Shown here in pieces: positions 6,444-6,628 of a DNA stretch of 6,628 nucleotides. The translations under genes were made by a program, and so were the position numbers. Position 1 is the first letter of the stretch. Each line of letters opens with the position of its first letter. The notes beneath the pieces were generated by a model. It searched no databases. It was not told the DNA's origin and saw nothing but the letters and a program-made list of their open reading frames with translations. The stretch is from Bacteroidales bacterium (GTDB lineage Bacteria > Bacteroidota > Bacteroidia > Bacteroidales > UBA3663), in NCBI GenBank assembly GCA_017632695.1, contig JAGBQS010000048.1, positions 1-6,628 of the forward strand. The letters run 5' to 3'.

Positions 6444-6628
6444 CTGGGGGACAATGCTCCGATTTTTGCACAAACATGCAAGTATTCGTCATATGATATA
6501 ACGTGCTTCCGCTCTGTGAATTCCCAAATATCGTTAGGCTTTTTAAGAACAGAAAAAAGAAGTTCCTTATCAGACGTTATGCTATCGAATAGAATATTCA
6601 TCCGCGGATTCTCGTCACGGAACTTCTG
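6431..6628 (-). CDS. Partial CDS, C-terminal 65 residues of an unrecognised protein
   Basis: An open frame enters the window at 6628 and runs 65 codons to a TAA at 6431-6433. Its composition looks like real protein: charged and aromatic residues are mixed, as in N-I-L-F-D-S-I-T-S-D-K-E-L-L-F-S and D-I-W-E-F-T-E-R-K-H-V-I-S-Y-D-E-Y, with no low-complexity sequence. The last residues (A-K-I-G-A-L-S-P-S-F-E-A) are encoded over a copy of the short motif that also occurs twice in the adjoining intergenic element, so the tail may have been altered or supplied by that repeat. I do not recognise the family and assign no function. The start lies outside the window. It converges on the ATPase gene, with 232 nt between their stops. 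Confidence 0.6.
   Translation of the reverse strand, partial: QKFRDENPRMNILFDSITSDKELLFSVLKKPNDIWEFTERKHVISYDEYLHVCAKIGALSPSFEA
6453..6467 (+). repeat. Short motif copy 3 (AATGCTCCGATTTTT), inside the end of the partial CDS
   Basis: This third copy differs from copy 2 at one base over 15. It lies inside the coding sequence of the 6431-6628 gene and encodes K-I-G-A-L near its C-terminus, so a repeat and a gene end overlap here. Confidence 0.55.

Noticed and set aside
6298..6492. 64-residue minus-strand frame containing K-N-G-A-L-P-F-T-F
   Set aside because: It overlaps the better-supported partial CDS in another frame and mostly translates the structured element and its motif copies.

Overview
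The window looks like a chromosomal segment from a member of the order Bacteroidales (a Bacteroides/Prevotella-like gut or oral bacterium). The evidence is threefold: clear promoters have the Bacteroidetes form (TTG, a 20-nt spacer, then TAnnTTTG), gene starts are preceded by A-rich leaders instead of Shine-Dalgarno sites, and the protein families are ones common in that group. I cannot name a genus from sequence alone.

Layout. Positions 15-4603 hold three genes on the minus strand, read in the order 4603 to 15. The first is a three-helix membrane protein with DKNYY-type repeats and a C-terminal half that resembles phosphodiester glycosidases. Only 14 nt later comes a secreted alpha/beta-hydrolase of the 'predicted peptidase' esterase type. 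After a 165-nt gap comes a secreted TPR protein ending in a retropepsin-like aspartyl protease domain. The first two are probably one operon; the third may have its own promoter. All three appear to be envelope or exported proteins, but no shared pathway is evident.

Positions 4604-4905 are a divergent intergenic region with a well-formed promoter on each strand. A 23-bp tandem repeat (2.7 copies) ends exactly against the -33 box of the rightward promoter. That promoter drives a gene at 4906-6198 for an AAA_14/DUF4143-type ATPase with Walker A, Walker B and a C-terminal PD-(D/E)XK-like nuclease motif.

Positions 6199-6430 hold no convincing gene. They contain a GC-rich structured element with three hairpins, flanked by copies of a short motif (AATGCTCYG plus a T-run). 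A third copy of the motif lies inside the 3' end of a partial, unrecognised minus-strand gene (6431-6628) that runs off the window edge. The most interesting non-coding features are the 23-bp array at the ATPase promoter and this hairpin element.
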